Positions 8,429 to 17,404 of a DNA stretch of 64,000 bases are shown piece after piece. The DNA is from Winogradskyella bathintestinalis (GTDB lineage Bacteria > Bacteroidota > Bacteroidia > Flavobacteriales > Flavobacteriaceae), in the NCBI RefSeq assembly GCF_030407435.1, contig NZ_JASDDK010000004.1, positions 1 through 64,000 of the forward strand, read 5' to 3'. The position numbers were made by a program, and so were the translations under genes. The notes below the pieces were generated by a model, which was not told the DNA's origin, made no database searches, and saw only the letters and a list, made by a program, of their open reading frames with translations. Numbering within the stretch: position 1 is the first letter of the stretch; every line of letters starts with the position of its first letter.

Positions 8429-9154
8429 TTAAATTGAAAATTTTAATAACTCCTTATAATAAGGAAGACTTTCTGCTAAAAGTGGCTTGAGATGTTCAGG
8501 AAATATTTCATCTTTTGATTGATATTTCAGAAAACCACTAGACTTGTGAACGTTATGATACCAATATTTTGCCCAAATACCATCTTCTGGGCGTTGCTGT
8601 GGTTGCCAAGACAACATACTTTCATCAAAAGGAATTTTAATAAATTCACATAATTTAAGTAGTGTTTGTTCTGGATCTAATAATACTTGTTTAGAATTCA
8701 AAACTACAAAGGGAATTTTATGTGTTTTAAAATAATTTACTAATTCTACATGAAGCCCGTAGCCAACATCTTGTATGGTGGGATTGTTAATAACCTTATC
8801 AAAAGACGGCAACATCTCTTGAGGATGCCTCGTAAGAATAATATTTATGGTGTTTTTCATAAAGTTACGCTTTAACCCTAATAAGTGGTGCGTCATATGT
8901 TTAAAAAACAAGACTGGCTTTTCACTGGTGTTCATCATCATAGTCACCACTTTTTCACCATCATTTTCCATGGTATTCAATATGTTTTCAGACCCAGGAT
9001 GATAGTTGTGCGCTTCTGGATGATTCTTTAAGTAATAAGCATATAATGGTTCATCAAAAACTCTGGTGTCATTGCGTTGCGCAAAGGAATACATTAAGGC
9101 TGTAGAAATATTACGCGGACCAGACCATAAACATATACGTTTTATATTATCCAT
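8429..9154 (-). CDS. sulfotransferase-like P-loop protein
   Basis: 241 residues. The N-terminus reads RICLWSGPRNISTALMYSFAQR, a sulfotransferase-type phosphate-binding loop (SGPRNISTAL), and IILTRHPQEMLPSFDKV resembles the 3'-PAPS-binding region (RHP..ML.S). The start overlaps the end of the aminotransferase gene by 8 bp, so the two are almost certainly translated together. From memory, similar sulfotransferase-like and class IV aminotransferase domains are joined in eukaryotic 'branched-chain aminotransferase-like' proteins, which supports a shared pathway. The substrate is unknown. Confidence 0.8.
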   Translation of the reverse strand: MDNIKRICLWSGPRNISTALMYSFAQRNDTRVFDEPLYAYYLKNHPEAHNYHPGSENILNTMENDGEKVVTMMMNTSEKPVLFFKHMTHHLLGLKRNFMKNTINIILTRHPQEMLPSFDKVINNPTIQDVGYGLHVELVNYFKTHKIPFVVLNSKQVLLDPEQTLLKLCEFIKIPFDESMLSWQPQQRPEDGIWAKYWYHNVHKSSGFLKYQSKDEIFPEHLKPLLAESLPYYKELLKFSI

Positions 9155-10064
9155 TTTTTACAGTGTTTTCTATTAATGATTCGTAAAATTCATTCAATTT
9201 TTTAGTAATATGTCCATATTTACCATCACCAATTTGCCTACCATCGATTTTAGTCACTGGAGTTAAACCACCAAAGGTTCCTGTTACAAAGGCTTCATCT
9301 GCTCCATAGACATCAAATAGAGAAAAGTCTTTTTCAAAACATGGTATATTATTTTTTCTGCAAACTTCTATAACTTTTGCTCTGGTTATACCATTCATAC
9401 AATATTTACTTGTAGACGTCCAAACTTCACCTTTACTTACAATAAAAAAGTTGGTCGCATTACATGTTGAAACAAACCCATTTATATCTAACATTAAAGC
9501 CTCATCAGCACCAGCTTGAATAGCTTGAATTAATGCTTGAACCTCGTGAAGTTTACTATGACAATTCAATCTGGGATCTAAATAATCTGGCGAACCTCTT
9601 CTAATAGTACTTGTAAAAAGCGTAATTCCCTTTTCCTTTGAATCTTTTGAAGCTGTCTTATACTCAGGAATAATAACTACGTTTGGTCCTGATATTGTCA
9701 ATCTTGGATCTTGTGAAGGTGTTTTTTTTATACCACGAGTTACCATAATTCTAACATGTACGCCGTCCGTCATGTCATTGGCCTTTAAAGTATTCCAAAC
9801 TTTAGCTGTCAATTCTTCTTTAGTAAATGGTAAGTGCATTCCTATAGTTGCAGCGGCACTCCATAAACGATTAAAGTGATCTTCTAAAAATACTAACACA
9901 CCGTTATGCAGTCTTAGGGCTTCCCAAATACCATCACCAACTAAATAACCACTATCAAAAACGGATATTTTAGCATCGTTCCTTGGAAATAATTGATCGT
10001 TAATTGAAATAAAAATATCGTTATTTCTAGAATCTTCTAGAGCATTGTGTGTACCATGAACCAT
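9147..10064 (-). CDS. class IV PLP-dependent aminotransferase
   Basis: 305 residues, in the D-amino-acid transaminase/branched-chain aminotransferase/aminodeoxychorismate lyase fold. Motifs: DSGYLVGDGIWEALRLHNG, DPRLNCHSKLHEVQ (probable PLP-binding Lys in HSKLH), GADEALMLDINGFVSTCNATNFF and the C-terminal EAFVTGTFGGLTPV. The HSKLH region is longer than in bacterial IlvE and matches the eukaryotic-like BCAT-like subgroup, so ilvE is not assigned. It precedes and overlaps the sulfotransferase-like gene. Confidence 0.88.
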   Translation of the reverse strand: MVHGTHNALEDSRNNDIFISINDQLFPRNDAKISVFDSGYLVGDGIWEALRLHNGVLVFLEDHFNRLWSAAATIGMHLPFTKEELTAKVWNTLKANDMTDGVHVRIMVTRGIKKTPSQDPRLTISGPNVVIIPEYKTASKDSKEKGITLFTSTIRRGSPDYLDPRLNCHSKLHEVQALIQAIQAGADEALMLDINGFVSTCNATNFFIVSKGEVWTSTSKYCMNGITRAKVIEVCRKNNIPCFEKDFSLFDVYGADEAFVTGTFGGLTPVTKIDGRQIGDGKYGHITKKLNEFYESLIENTVKNG

Positions 10065-10126
10065 AATTATAATTTTGATAGTAGAAATATACTCAAAATT
10101 ATAATTTGATAGCTTAAATTTTTTAG

Positions 10127-11161
10127 TTAGTCTAATTCAGTTTCATTCCCTGAAAGTAAACTAGCGATAACTTGGGTTCCTTCAAACTGTTCTAAAATTA
10201 TTTTAATAAAAACGGTGATTGGAATGGCCATAATTAAACCTGGAATTCCCCACAAAAAGCCCCAAAACATTAGCATTACTAAAACCGCAATAATATTAAT
10301 AGAAAACGATTTTCCCATGAACACAGGTTCTAAGATAGCACCAAAAGTGACTTGAACTAGTGATATCGCAAGAATAAAGAAGAATAATGTACTAGTGGGA
10401 TCTAGCTCTACAAAGGCAAAAATAGAAAGCATAATTACTGAAATAAAAGAACCTACCATTTGTACAAAATTAATAGCAAAGGCAAATAATCCCCAGAATA
10501 TTGGAAAACTCACATCAAAGAATACGCACATTAAACCTGTAAATATTCCTGTTAGTGCACTCACCAAAACTTTTACTTTTATGAATTTTATTAAATCTTT
10601 TTCAATTTTCATAAAGGTTTTAATCGAAGTATGCTTGCGCTTTAATAAAGTATGATTCATTAATTTCTGAACATTAATCGATTCTGCAAGCCACAATACC
10701 ACAAAGAAAATTGTCATCAATAAAGACGTGACAAACGAATTTAAGAATCCTAGTGTAGAACTCAATTTGTCATTTTGAAAGAACTGTCCTAAAAACCCAT
10801 GTTTTTGTTCTAGTTCAATTCCAAAATTATCCATTAAATAAAGCTGCAAATCCGCTAATTTTAATTCAGCCTTATCTAAAAACTCGGTGTTATTTGCTAA
10901 TATCTGCCGGCTTGATAGCTGAACTAATTCTATACCCAATTTTAGTCCTAAGGCCACAAGCAATAATACAATTATAATACTTACAAATTTTGGAACTCTT
11001 CTACGGCCTAACCATCGCATTAATGGTAAAAACAACAATGCTATAAACATTGAAAAAATCAATGGAATAAATATAAAAGACAAGATCTTTAGTAAATAAA
11101 ATACTAAAGGAACGACTATGATTAACAACAAGATGTTCGTTGTGCGTCTTTGTTCTAACAT
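10127..11161 (-). CDS. AI-2E family (PerM-type) membrane permease
   Basis: 344 residues, about seven or eight membrane segments, with a long soluble loop after the third (about residues 85-130). The second half holds the family signature region IFWGLFAFAINFVQMVGSFI and AILEPVFMGKSFSINIIAVLVMLMFWGFLWGIPG. Family members export small molecules or ions; the substrate here is unknown. A minus-strand TATCTTTG (11190-11197) is a plausible -7 promoter box. Confidence 0.88.
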   Translation of the reverse strand: MLEQRRTTNILLLIIVVPLVFYLLKILSFIFIPLIFSMFIALLFLPLMRWLGRRRVPKFVSIIIVLLLVALGLKLGIELVQLSSRQILANNTEFLDKAELKLADLQLYLMDNFGIELEQKHGFLGQFFQNDKLSSTLGFLNSFVTSLLMTIFFVVLWLAESINVQKLMNHTLLKRKHTSIKTFMKIEKDLIKFIKVKVLVSALTGIFTGLMCVFFDVSFPIFWGLFAFAINFVQMVGSFISVIMLSIFAFVELDPTSTLFFFILAISLVQVTFGAILEPVFMGKSFSINIIAVLVMLMFWGFLWGIPGLIMAIPITVFIKIILEQFEGTQVIASLLSGNETELD

Positions 11162-11238
11162 TAGATAATTGTTTTTTAATTTGAGCGTGCAAAGATAAAG
11201 TAAAAAACAGTTTTTAATTCCTTAAAATGCTGTTAATG

Positions 11239-12771
11239 TTAGAATGGAACTCCGTCATCCTCTGGTCCATCAAAAGCATCGGAAGGCGATGGGAAATTAT
11301 CTGGTTGAAATGTATTATCGTTAGCGGCTTCGTTCATTTTAGAATGAAATTCACCGAATGGGGTATCAAAATCATCTAAATTATCGAACTTACCTAAGTG
11401 TCCGATAAACTTTAATCTAATATTTTCCAAACCACCATTTCTGTGTTTAGCCACGATAAATTCTCCTTGCCCTGCAGTCGGAGAGCGTTCTTCATCATCC
11501 CATTCGTCAATTTTATAGTATTCTGGTCTATAAATAAAGGATACAATATCGGCATCTTGCTCAATGGCACCCGATTCACGTAAATCTGATAATAAAGGTC
11601 GTTTACTTCCTCCACGTGTTTCAACCGCACGGGATAATTGGGATAAAGCAATCACAGGAATACTCAACTCTTTTGCTAAGGCTTTAAGGTTACGGGAAAT
11701 CATGGAAATTTCCTGTTCACGATTACCACCTTTCTGACTGCCACCTGCCGTCATTAACTGCAAATAATCTATCATGATCATTTTAATCCCAAATTGGGAT
11801 GCCAATCGACGTGCTTTTGCTCTTAAATCGAAAATAGATAGTGATGGTGTATCATCAATAAATAACGGTGCTTTTTCTAAAGTTTTTACTTTTACGTTAA
11901 GCTGTTCCCATTCGTGTTTCTCTAATTTTCCTGTTCTTAATTTTTCTGAGGACAACCCGGTTTCACTCGAAATTAAACGTGTTATCAATTGTACTGAGGA
12001 CATTTCCAAAGAGAAAAATGCCACAGGAATATTACTATTTACCGCAACATTACGAGCCATCGTCAAGGTAAATGCTGTTTTTCCCATACCAGGACGTGCT
12101 GCTACAATTACCAAATCTGACGGCTGCCATCCGGAAGTTAATTTATCGAGTTTATCAAAACCAGACGGAATTCCACTCATGCCCTCTTTATTCGAAATTT
12201 CCTCAATCTTCTTTTTAGCTTGAATGACCAAACTCTGTGCAGATTCCGTAGATTTTTTAACGTTACCTTGAGTAACTTCATATAATTTGGCTTCAGCTGT
12301 ATCTAAAAGATCAAAAACATCTCTGGTTTCATCATAAGCCTCTTCTATTATTTCATTTGAAATTTTTATTAAACTGCGTTGAATAAATTTCTGTAAGATA
12401 ATTCGGGCATGAAACTCAATATGTGCTGAAGAAGAGACCCGTTGGGTTAAAGAAATGAGGTAAAAATCACCACCCACCATATCTAGCTTTTCTTCCTTCT
12501 TTAATTGGCTAGAAACGGTTAATAAGTCAACAGGTTCTGAATTTTCAAATAATTTGAAAATGGATTCGAAAATGTGTTTGTGCGCTTCTTTATAAAAAGC
12601 ATCGGCACTTAAAATATCAATAACTTCGTCAACCCCTTTTTTATCAATCATCATAGCGCCAAGCACAACTTCTTCTAAATCAATAGCTTGCGGTGGTATT
12701 TTTCCTTTTTCGAGGTTGATAATTGTGCTTTTATCAACTTTGTAGCCTTGTACTGGATTGGGTTGTTTCAT
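11239..12771 (-). CDS. dnaB: replicative DNA helicase DnaB
   Basis: Hexameric 5'-3' helicase that unwinds DNA at the replication fork and binds primase. 510 residues: N-terminal domain (about 25-130, PPQAIDLEEVVLGAMMID), linker, then RecA-like domain with Walker A ARPGMGKTAFTL, Walker B IKMIMIDYLQLM, and the late motif SDLRESGAIEQDADIV. The ATG at 12771 is preferred over a TTG at 12780, which would lie inside the apparent -7 box. An acidic tail (residues about 470-510) is typical of this phylum. No intein is present. Confidence 0.96.
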   Translation of the reverse strand: MKQPNPVQGYKVDKSTIINLEKGKIPPQAIDLEEVVLGAMMIDKKGVDEVIDILSADAFYKEAHKHIFESIFKLFENSEPVDLLTVSSQLKKEEKLDMVGGDFYLISLTQRVSSSAHIEFHARIILQKFIQRSLIKISNEIIEEAYDETRDVFDLLDTAEAKLYEVTQGNVKKSTESAQSLVIQAKKKIEEISNKEGMSGIPSGFDKLDKLTSGWQPSDLVIVAARPGMGKTAFTLTMARNVAVNSNIPVAFFSLEMSSVQLITRLISSETGLSSEKLRTGKLEKHEWEQLNVKVKTLEKAPLFIDDTPSLSIFDLRAKARRLASQFGIKMIMIDYLQLMTAGGSQKGGNREQEISMISRNLKALAKELSIPVIALSQLSRAVETRGGSKRPLLSDLRESGAIEQDADIVSFIYRPEYYKIDEWDDEERSPTAGQGEFIVAKHRNGGLENIRLKFIGHLGKFDNLDDFDTPFGEFHSKMNEAANDNTFQPDNFPSPSDAFDGPEDDGVPF

Positions 12772-12777
12772 AAGTAA

Positions 12778-12785
12778 CAAAAGTA
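12778..12785 (-). promoter_or_regulatory. dnaB -7 promoter box
   Basis: Minus-strand TACTTTTG fits TAnnTTTG and ends only about 6 nt before the dnaB ATG. Transcription would then start at or next to the start codon, making a leaderless or near-leaderless mRNA. No good TTG lies 19 nt upstream, so confidence is modest. Confidence 0.4.
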
Positions 12786-12827
12786 GTTAAATAGAATAAA
12801 CGAATTGATTATAACTGATTTTCAATC

Positions 12828-12857
12828 TTAACAGATAGTTAACAATCTAACTGTTAA
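12828..12857. promoter_or_regulatory. inverted repeat upstream of dnaB
   Basis: TTAACAG (12828-12834) and CTGTTAA (12851-12857) are inverted arms around 16 nt that contain a further TTAACA (12839-12844). The site lies 57-86 bp before the dnaB start and 80 bp after accA. It has no U-run and could be a protein-binding site; the binding protein is unknown. Confidence 0.35.
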
Positions 12858-12881
12858 TAAGTCTGATTTATTGTTAATAGC

Positions 12882-12916
12882 GCCAAAAAAAACCGAAGCT
12901 TAAACTTCAGTTTTTT
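12882..12916 (-). terminator. terminator of accA
   Basis: On the minus strand, AAACTGAAG and CTTCGGTTT pair around a 6-nt loop (arms 12905-12913 and 12890-12898, one A-C mismatch) and are followed by eight T residues. It lies 24 nt past the accA stop. Confidence 0.8.
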
Positions 12917-12939
12917 ATAGTGCCGTATGCTTAGTGGAT

Positions 12940-13893
12940 TTAATCTTTATAGACACCCATGTCATCGTATTTTTCCATACGTTGGCTCACTAAATCTTTT
13001 GGTGATAAGTTTTTAAGTTCTTCAAAAGCCTTTTCTATAGCATTTTTTACTGCGGTAAAAGCTTTGTCGCGATCTGTGTGCGCACCGCCAAGAGGTTCCT
13101 TTATAATTTGATCTACCAACTTCATCTTTTTCATATCTTTGGCAGTCAATTTCAAGGCTTCAGCAGCTTGCTCTTTATACTCCCAGCTTCTCCATAAAAT
13201 AGAAGAACAGGATTCTGGTGAAATTACGGAATACCACGTATTTTCTAACATCATAACTCTGTCCCCTACTCCAATACCCAAAGCTCCACCTGAAGCTCCT
13301 TCTCCAATAATCACAGTGATAATCGGTACTCTAAGCCGTGCCATTTCCAGGATATTTCTGGCAATAGCTTCTCCTTGGCCACGTTCTTCGGCTTCCAAAC
13401 CAGGATATGCACCTGGTGTATCAATTAATGTGACCACAGGAATTCCGAATTTCTCAGCAGATTTCATTAATCGTAAAGCTTTACGATAGCCTTCCGGATT
13501 GGACATACCGAAATTACGGTATTGTCTGGTTTTGGTATTATAGCCTTTTTGTTGACCGATAAACATATAGGTTTGGTCTCCAATTTTACCCAAACCACCA
13601 ATCATAGCTTTATCATCTTTTACATTTCTGTCTCCATGTAGTTCTAGAAACGTATCGCCACAAAGTGCTTTGATATGGTCTAAAGTATATGGTCTATTGG
13701 GATGACGAGATAGCTGAACGCGTTGCCACGCTGTAAGGTTTTTATAAATATCCTTTTTTGTTGCTGCTAATTTTTTCTCAATCTGCTTACAGGTTTCGGT
13801 AACATCGACATCACTTTCTTTCCCTATAATCTGGCATTTATCGAGCTGGTCTTCTAGCTCTTTTATGGGTAATTCAAACTCTAAGTATTCCAT
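12940..13893 (-). CDS. accA: acetyl-CoA carboxylase carboxyltransferase subunit alpha
   Basis: Transfers the carboxyl group from biotin to acetyl-CoA, the first step of fatty-acid synthesis, together with AccD (not in this window). 317 residues, the normal length. Family motifs: [81 protein letters not shown] and [15 protein letters not shown] (oxyanion hole). Start [10 protein letters not shown] agrees with the family. It is followed by its own terminator. Confidence 0.97.
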   Translation of the reverse strand: MEYLEFELPIKELEDQLDKCQIIGKESDVDVTETCKQIEKKLAATKKDIYKNLTAWQRVQLSRHPNRPYTLDHIKALCGDTFLELHGDRNVKDDKAMIGGLGKIGDQTYMFIGQQKGYNTKTRQYRNFGMSNPEGYRKALRLMKSAEKFGIPVVTLIDTPGAYPGLEAEERGQGEAIARNILEMARLRVPIITVIIGEGASGGALGIGVGDRVMMLENTWYSVISPESCSSILWRSWEYKEQAAEALKLTAKDMKKMKLVDQIIKEPLGGAHTDRDKAFTAVKNAIEKAFEELKNLSPKDLVSQRMEKYDDMGVYKD

Positions 13894-13944
13894 ACAATTT
13901 GAAGTTAGTTTATTGTTTTAGTTAGATAGGCAAATATAAAAACT

Positions 13945-14853
13945 TTAATCTGTTATTTGACTTATTTTATGTTTTCGTCTTTTATAATTCTTAAATACAG
14001 CATCCAACAATACGGTAAACAATACCAAAGTAGCACCCAAATAAAATTGTGGCGACATTTTTTCGGATTCTGGGAATAATGCCAAAGCAATTGCAATACC
14101 ATAAAGTGGTTCTAGATTATAACTTAAAATCACGGTAAAAGGACTTATATAACGCATCACATGGACAGAACCAATAAATGCATACGCTGTACAAACGGAA
14201 GCTAAAATGAACAAATACAGCCAATCTGAATTGGAAAGCGTAAAAAATTCTGCATTAAAGGATTTGCCCGATGCTAGAATAAATACGGTTAAAAACAGTA
14301 CACCACTAATGAATTCATAAAAAGAAATTACAGTGGCATTATGTTTTTCTATAAAACGACCATTAATTACTGCAAATAATGTTGAAAACAAGGCTGAAAA
14401 TAAGCCTAAGATAATACCATAAATGTAAGCCATTTCGCTACTGGTAATTAAAATGACTCCTACAATTACTATTATACCAAAGATAATTTCGTAGCCTAAA
14501 ATACGACGTTTAAAAAAGAGCGGTTCAATAAAAGATGCAAAAAAAGCACCTGAAGAAAACATGGCTAACGCTATGGAAATGTTGGCTTGATTGATGGCTT
14601 CAAAAAACGTTATCCAATGTAACGCGATAATAATACCAGCAGCAGAAAATCGCCAAAAAGTTTTTTTTGAAATTTTTATATCTAGCCGAATTATTTTGAT
14701 ATAGATAAACATCAAAATTCCAGCGATGGCCATTCTATACCATACCAACTCTAAAGCACCTATAGTGATTAGCTCTCCTAAAATAGCTGTAAAGCCAGCG
14801 ATTAAAACTAGAAAATGTAAATGAAGATATTGAACGCTTTTAGACTTTTTCAA
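13945..14853 (-). CDS. DMT superfamily (EamA) transporter
   Basis: 302 residues with ten predicted hydrophobic helices in two five-helix EamA repeats; a second-repeat feature is the INGRFIEKHNA stretch near residue 165 followed by SFYEFISGVLFL. Such proteins usually export amino acids, purines or metabolites; the substrate cannot be named. Its neighbours are lptF/G upstream and accA downstream, an order common in flavobacteria. Confidence 0.88.
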   Translation of the reverse strand: MKKSKSVQYLHLHFLVLIAGFTAILGELITIGALELVWYRMAIAGILMFIYIKIIRLDIKISKKTFWRFSAAGIIIALHWITFFEAINQANISIALAMFSSGAFFASFIEPLFFKRRILGYEIIFGIIVIVGVILITSSEMAYIYGIILGLFSALFSTLFAVINGRFIEKHNATVISFYEFISGVLFLTVFILASGKSFNAEFFTLSNSDWLYLFILASVCTAYAFIGSVHVMRYISPFTVILSYNLEPLYGIAIALALFPESEKMSPQFYLGATLVLFTVLLDAVFKNYKRRKHKISQITD

Positions 14854-14885
14854 TTGGCTAAAATTTTAAGAAAGTCCAATGCTTT

Positions 14886-15962
14886 TTAGCGTTTGGCTTT
14901 TTGTAATAGATATACTGCTAAAATACCAAATAATACATTAGGAAACCATACTGCAATTACGGCAGGAAAATTAGACTGTTCGGCCATTACCCCAAAAACC
15001 TTATCGAAGAACACATAAATCATGGCTATAGAAATCCCCAGAGCAAGATTAACTCCCATACCTCCTCTTCGTTTTATAGAGGACACGGCCACCGCAATTA
15101 TCGTAAGAATAAAGATGGATACTGGTAAGCTCCACTTTTTTAATTTTACAACTTCATAACGGCCTATATTAGGTGAACCACGTCGCTTTTCGGCTGCGAT
15201 AAATTTAAGCAATTCACCATAAGATTTAGTTTCAGCGGCATATTGAACGGGAGTTAAATCTTCGAGTTCAAATGGTAAATCCATTAACTTTCGATTTTCT
15301 TGTTCAACCGTTTCTATACCATTTTCAAATGAGCGTTTTAGATAACTTGTAAGCCTATACATACTATCTTCCTCTATATAGCGAATATTATCAGCAAAAA
15401 TTTTATATTTAAGTTCGTTACCTTCAAAATGTTCGTAGGTAAATTTATGTCCGGTTTTATTTCTAGTAATAAAGTTACTCACGTAGATGTAGTCATTATC
15501 ATTAATTTGTTGATAAACATCCCGTGTTTGTTGAACATTTTTATTTTTCTTTAAATACTTAAACTTAAACTCGTTAAATCCTTGACTTGCAATTGGTGCT
15601 AAGTACATTCCTAAAAACATAGCGAAACCAGCAACAATAGTCGCTCCTATCATATAGGGTCTTAAAAATCTTGAAAAGGAAGTTCCAGAGCTCAAAAAAG
15701 CAACGATCTCGGTATTATTAGCCAATTTCGAAGTAAACCAAATAACTGATAGAAATAAAAACAAGGGGAATAAGAGATTGGCAAAATATACCGTGAAATT
15801 TATATAATAAAACGCGACTTCACCTAACGACGCTTCATTTTCAATCATTCGCCCTACTTTCTCAGCTAAATCTACTGTAATTCCAATAGGAACAAACAGC
15901 AATAACATCATTAAAAATGTGATTAAATATCTTTTTAATATGTACCAATCTAGGATTTTCAA
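14886..15962 (-). CDS. LptF/LptG family permease
   Basis: Inner-membrane half of the ABC transporter that pulls lipopolysaccharide out of the membrane towards the LptA bridge. 358 residues: MKILDWYILKRYL start, three N-terminal helices, a periplasmic jellyroll-like domain (about 125-265), then three C-terminal helices with SLPVSIFILTIIAVAVSS and KRRGGMGVNLALGISIAMIYVFFDKVF. Typical of YjgP/YjgQ proteins; from sequence alone I cannot say whether it is F or G. It lies just downstream of tgt. Confidence 0.92.
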   Translation of the reverse strand: MKILDWYILKRYLITFLMMLLLFVPIGITVDLAEKVGRMIENEASLGEVAFYYINFTVYFANLLFPLFLFLSVIWFTSKLANNTEIVAFLSSGTSFSRFLRPYMIGATIVAGFAMFLGMYLAPIASQGFNEFKFKYLKKNKNVQQTRDVYQQINDNDYIYVSNFITRNKTGHKFTYEHFEGNELKYKIFADNIRYIEEDSMYRLTSYLKRSFENGIETVEQENRKLMDLPFELEDLTPVQYAAETKSYGELLKFIAAEKRRGSPNIGRYEVVKLKKWSLPVSIFILTIIAVAVSSIKRRGGMGVNLALGISIAMIYVFFDKVFGVMAEQSNFPAVIAVWFPNVLFGILAVYLLQKAKR

Positions 15963-16059
15963 GCTTCTTATTATTGTTTAATCGTTAATTGAGATAGTTT
16001 AATATATAATGTATGAATAGTTGAACTCATTTTGAGCGTTTCAATAATTAATTGAAACG

Positions 16060-17190
16060 TTATAAGCGATTATCCATTTGTTTTACCATCTTTTCTTTCC
16101 AAGCTCTAAAATCGCCCGCGATTATATGTTTTCTGGCCTCTCTAGTTAACCAAAGATAAAAACCGAGATTATGAATGGTTGCTATTTGTTTTCCTAATAA
16201 TTCATTAACTGTAAATAAATGTCTTAAATAGGCTTTACTATATTCTGTATCAACAAAAGTAATACCCATATCATCTATAGGAGAAAAATCATTTGCCCAT
16301 TTTAAATTCTTGATATTAATGGAACCATGAGCTGTAAATAACATGCCGTTTCTGGCGTTACGTGTGGGCATCACGCAGTCAAACATGTCAACACCTAACG
16401 CAATGTTCTCTAATATATTGATTGGCGTACCAACTCCCATTAAATAACGCGGCTTGTCTTCTGGTAAAATATTACAAACCACATCCGTCATTGCATACAT
16501 TTCTTCTGCAGGTTCGCCTACCGAGAGCCCACCAATAGCATTCCCTTCTGCACCGGCATTAGCTATATATTCAGCAGATTGCTCTCTTAAATCTTTATAA
16601 CAACTACCTTGTACTATAGGAAAAAATGTTTGTTCGTAATCGTATTTAAACGGTGTTTTTTTGAGATGTGTTAAACAACGTTCCAACCAACGATGCGTCA
16701 TATGCATAGACCGTTTGGCATAATTATATTCACAAGGGTAAGGTGTACACTCATCAAAAGCCATTATAATATCTGCACCTATACTGCGCTGCACTTCCAT
16801 AACATTTTCTGGCGTAAAAACGTGATAGCTACCGTCAATATGGGATTTAAATTTCACTCCTTCTTCTTTAATTTTTCTATTAGAAGACATAGAGTATACT
16901 TGATATCCACCAGAATCGGTAAGAATATTTCTATCCCAGTTCATAAATTTATGCAATCCCCCAGCCTGCTCCAAAATTGGCGTCTGTGGTCTTAAATAAA
17001 GATGATAGGTATTACCTAGAATAATATCTGGATTTATATCATTTTTCAATTCTCTTTGATGCACCCCTTTTACGGAAGCCACAGTACCAACGGGCATAAA
17101 AATAGGAGTTTCTATTTTGCCATGATCGGTAGTTATAGTTCCGGCTCTTGCCTTTGTTTCTTTATCTGTTGCTACTCTTGTAAATTTCAT
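16060..17190 (-). CDS. tgt: tRNA-guanine transglycosylase lacking zinc-ligand cysteines
   Basis: Exchanges guanine 34 for preQ1 in GUN-anticodon tRNAs during queuosine synthesis. 376 residues. The catalytic Asp of LTDSGGYQVYSMS (about 91) and the nucleophile Asp of GVDMFDCVMPTRNARNG (about 268) are present. In bacterial Tgt, three Cys of CxCxxC plus a His bind zinc. Here the aligned segment reads MGITFVDTEYSKAYLRHL (about 303-320): none of the three Cys is kept, although the TIHNL His remains. A minus-strand TATATTTG (17210-17217) is a likely -7 box. Confidence 0.95.
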   Translation of the reverse strand: MKFTRVATDKETKARAGTITTDHGKIETPIFMPVGTVASVKGVHQRELKNDINPDIILGNTYHLYLRPQTPILEQAGGLHKFMNWDRNILTDSGGYQVYSMSSNRKIKEEGVKFKSHIDGSYHVFTPENVMEVQRSIGADIIMAFDECTPYPCEYNYAKRSMHMTHRWLERCLTHLKKTPFKYDYEQTFFPIVQGSCYKDLREQSAEYIANAGAEGNAIGGLSVGEPAEEMYAMTDVVCNILPEDKPRYLMGVGTPINILENIALGVDMFDCVMPTRNARNGMLFTAHGSINIKNLKWANDFSPIDDMGITFVDTEYSKAYLRHLFTVNELLGKQIATIHNLGFYLWLTREARKHIIAGDFRAWKEKMVKQMDNRL

Positions 17191-17349
17191 GAAATATTTA
17201 GTCAGACGGCAAATATAAATAACTCTATAGTATTCCGTCTTAAATTAAATTTAAAAAACAATCTTCTTATTTTAATATTTCCCTTTAAGCAATTACAACA
17301 TATTGTTAGCAAATCATCTTTTTCGTTAATAAGTGCGGCAATTCAACTT

Positions 17350-17379
17350 TTGGAAAATCTTTGTAAAAACCTATTTTTG
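17350..17379 (+). promoter_or_regulatory. transketolase operon promoter
   Basis: TTG (17350-17352), 19-nt spacer and TATTTTTG (17372-17379) fit the Bacteroidota consensus exactly. The box lies 25 nt ahead of the start codon. Confidence 0.7.
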
Positions 17380-17404
17380 CAACATATAACTTAAGCAACA
17401 TAAT

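Noticed and set aside
12771..12780. TTG start of dnaB nine bases upstream
   Set aside because: It overlaps the apparent -7 box; the ATG at 12771 begins the conserved protein.
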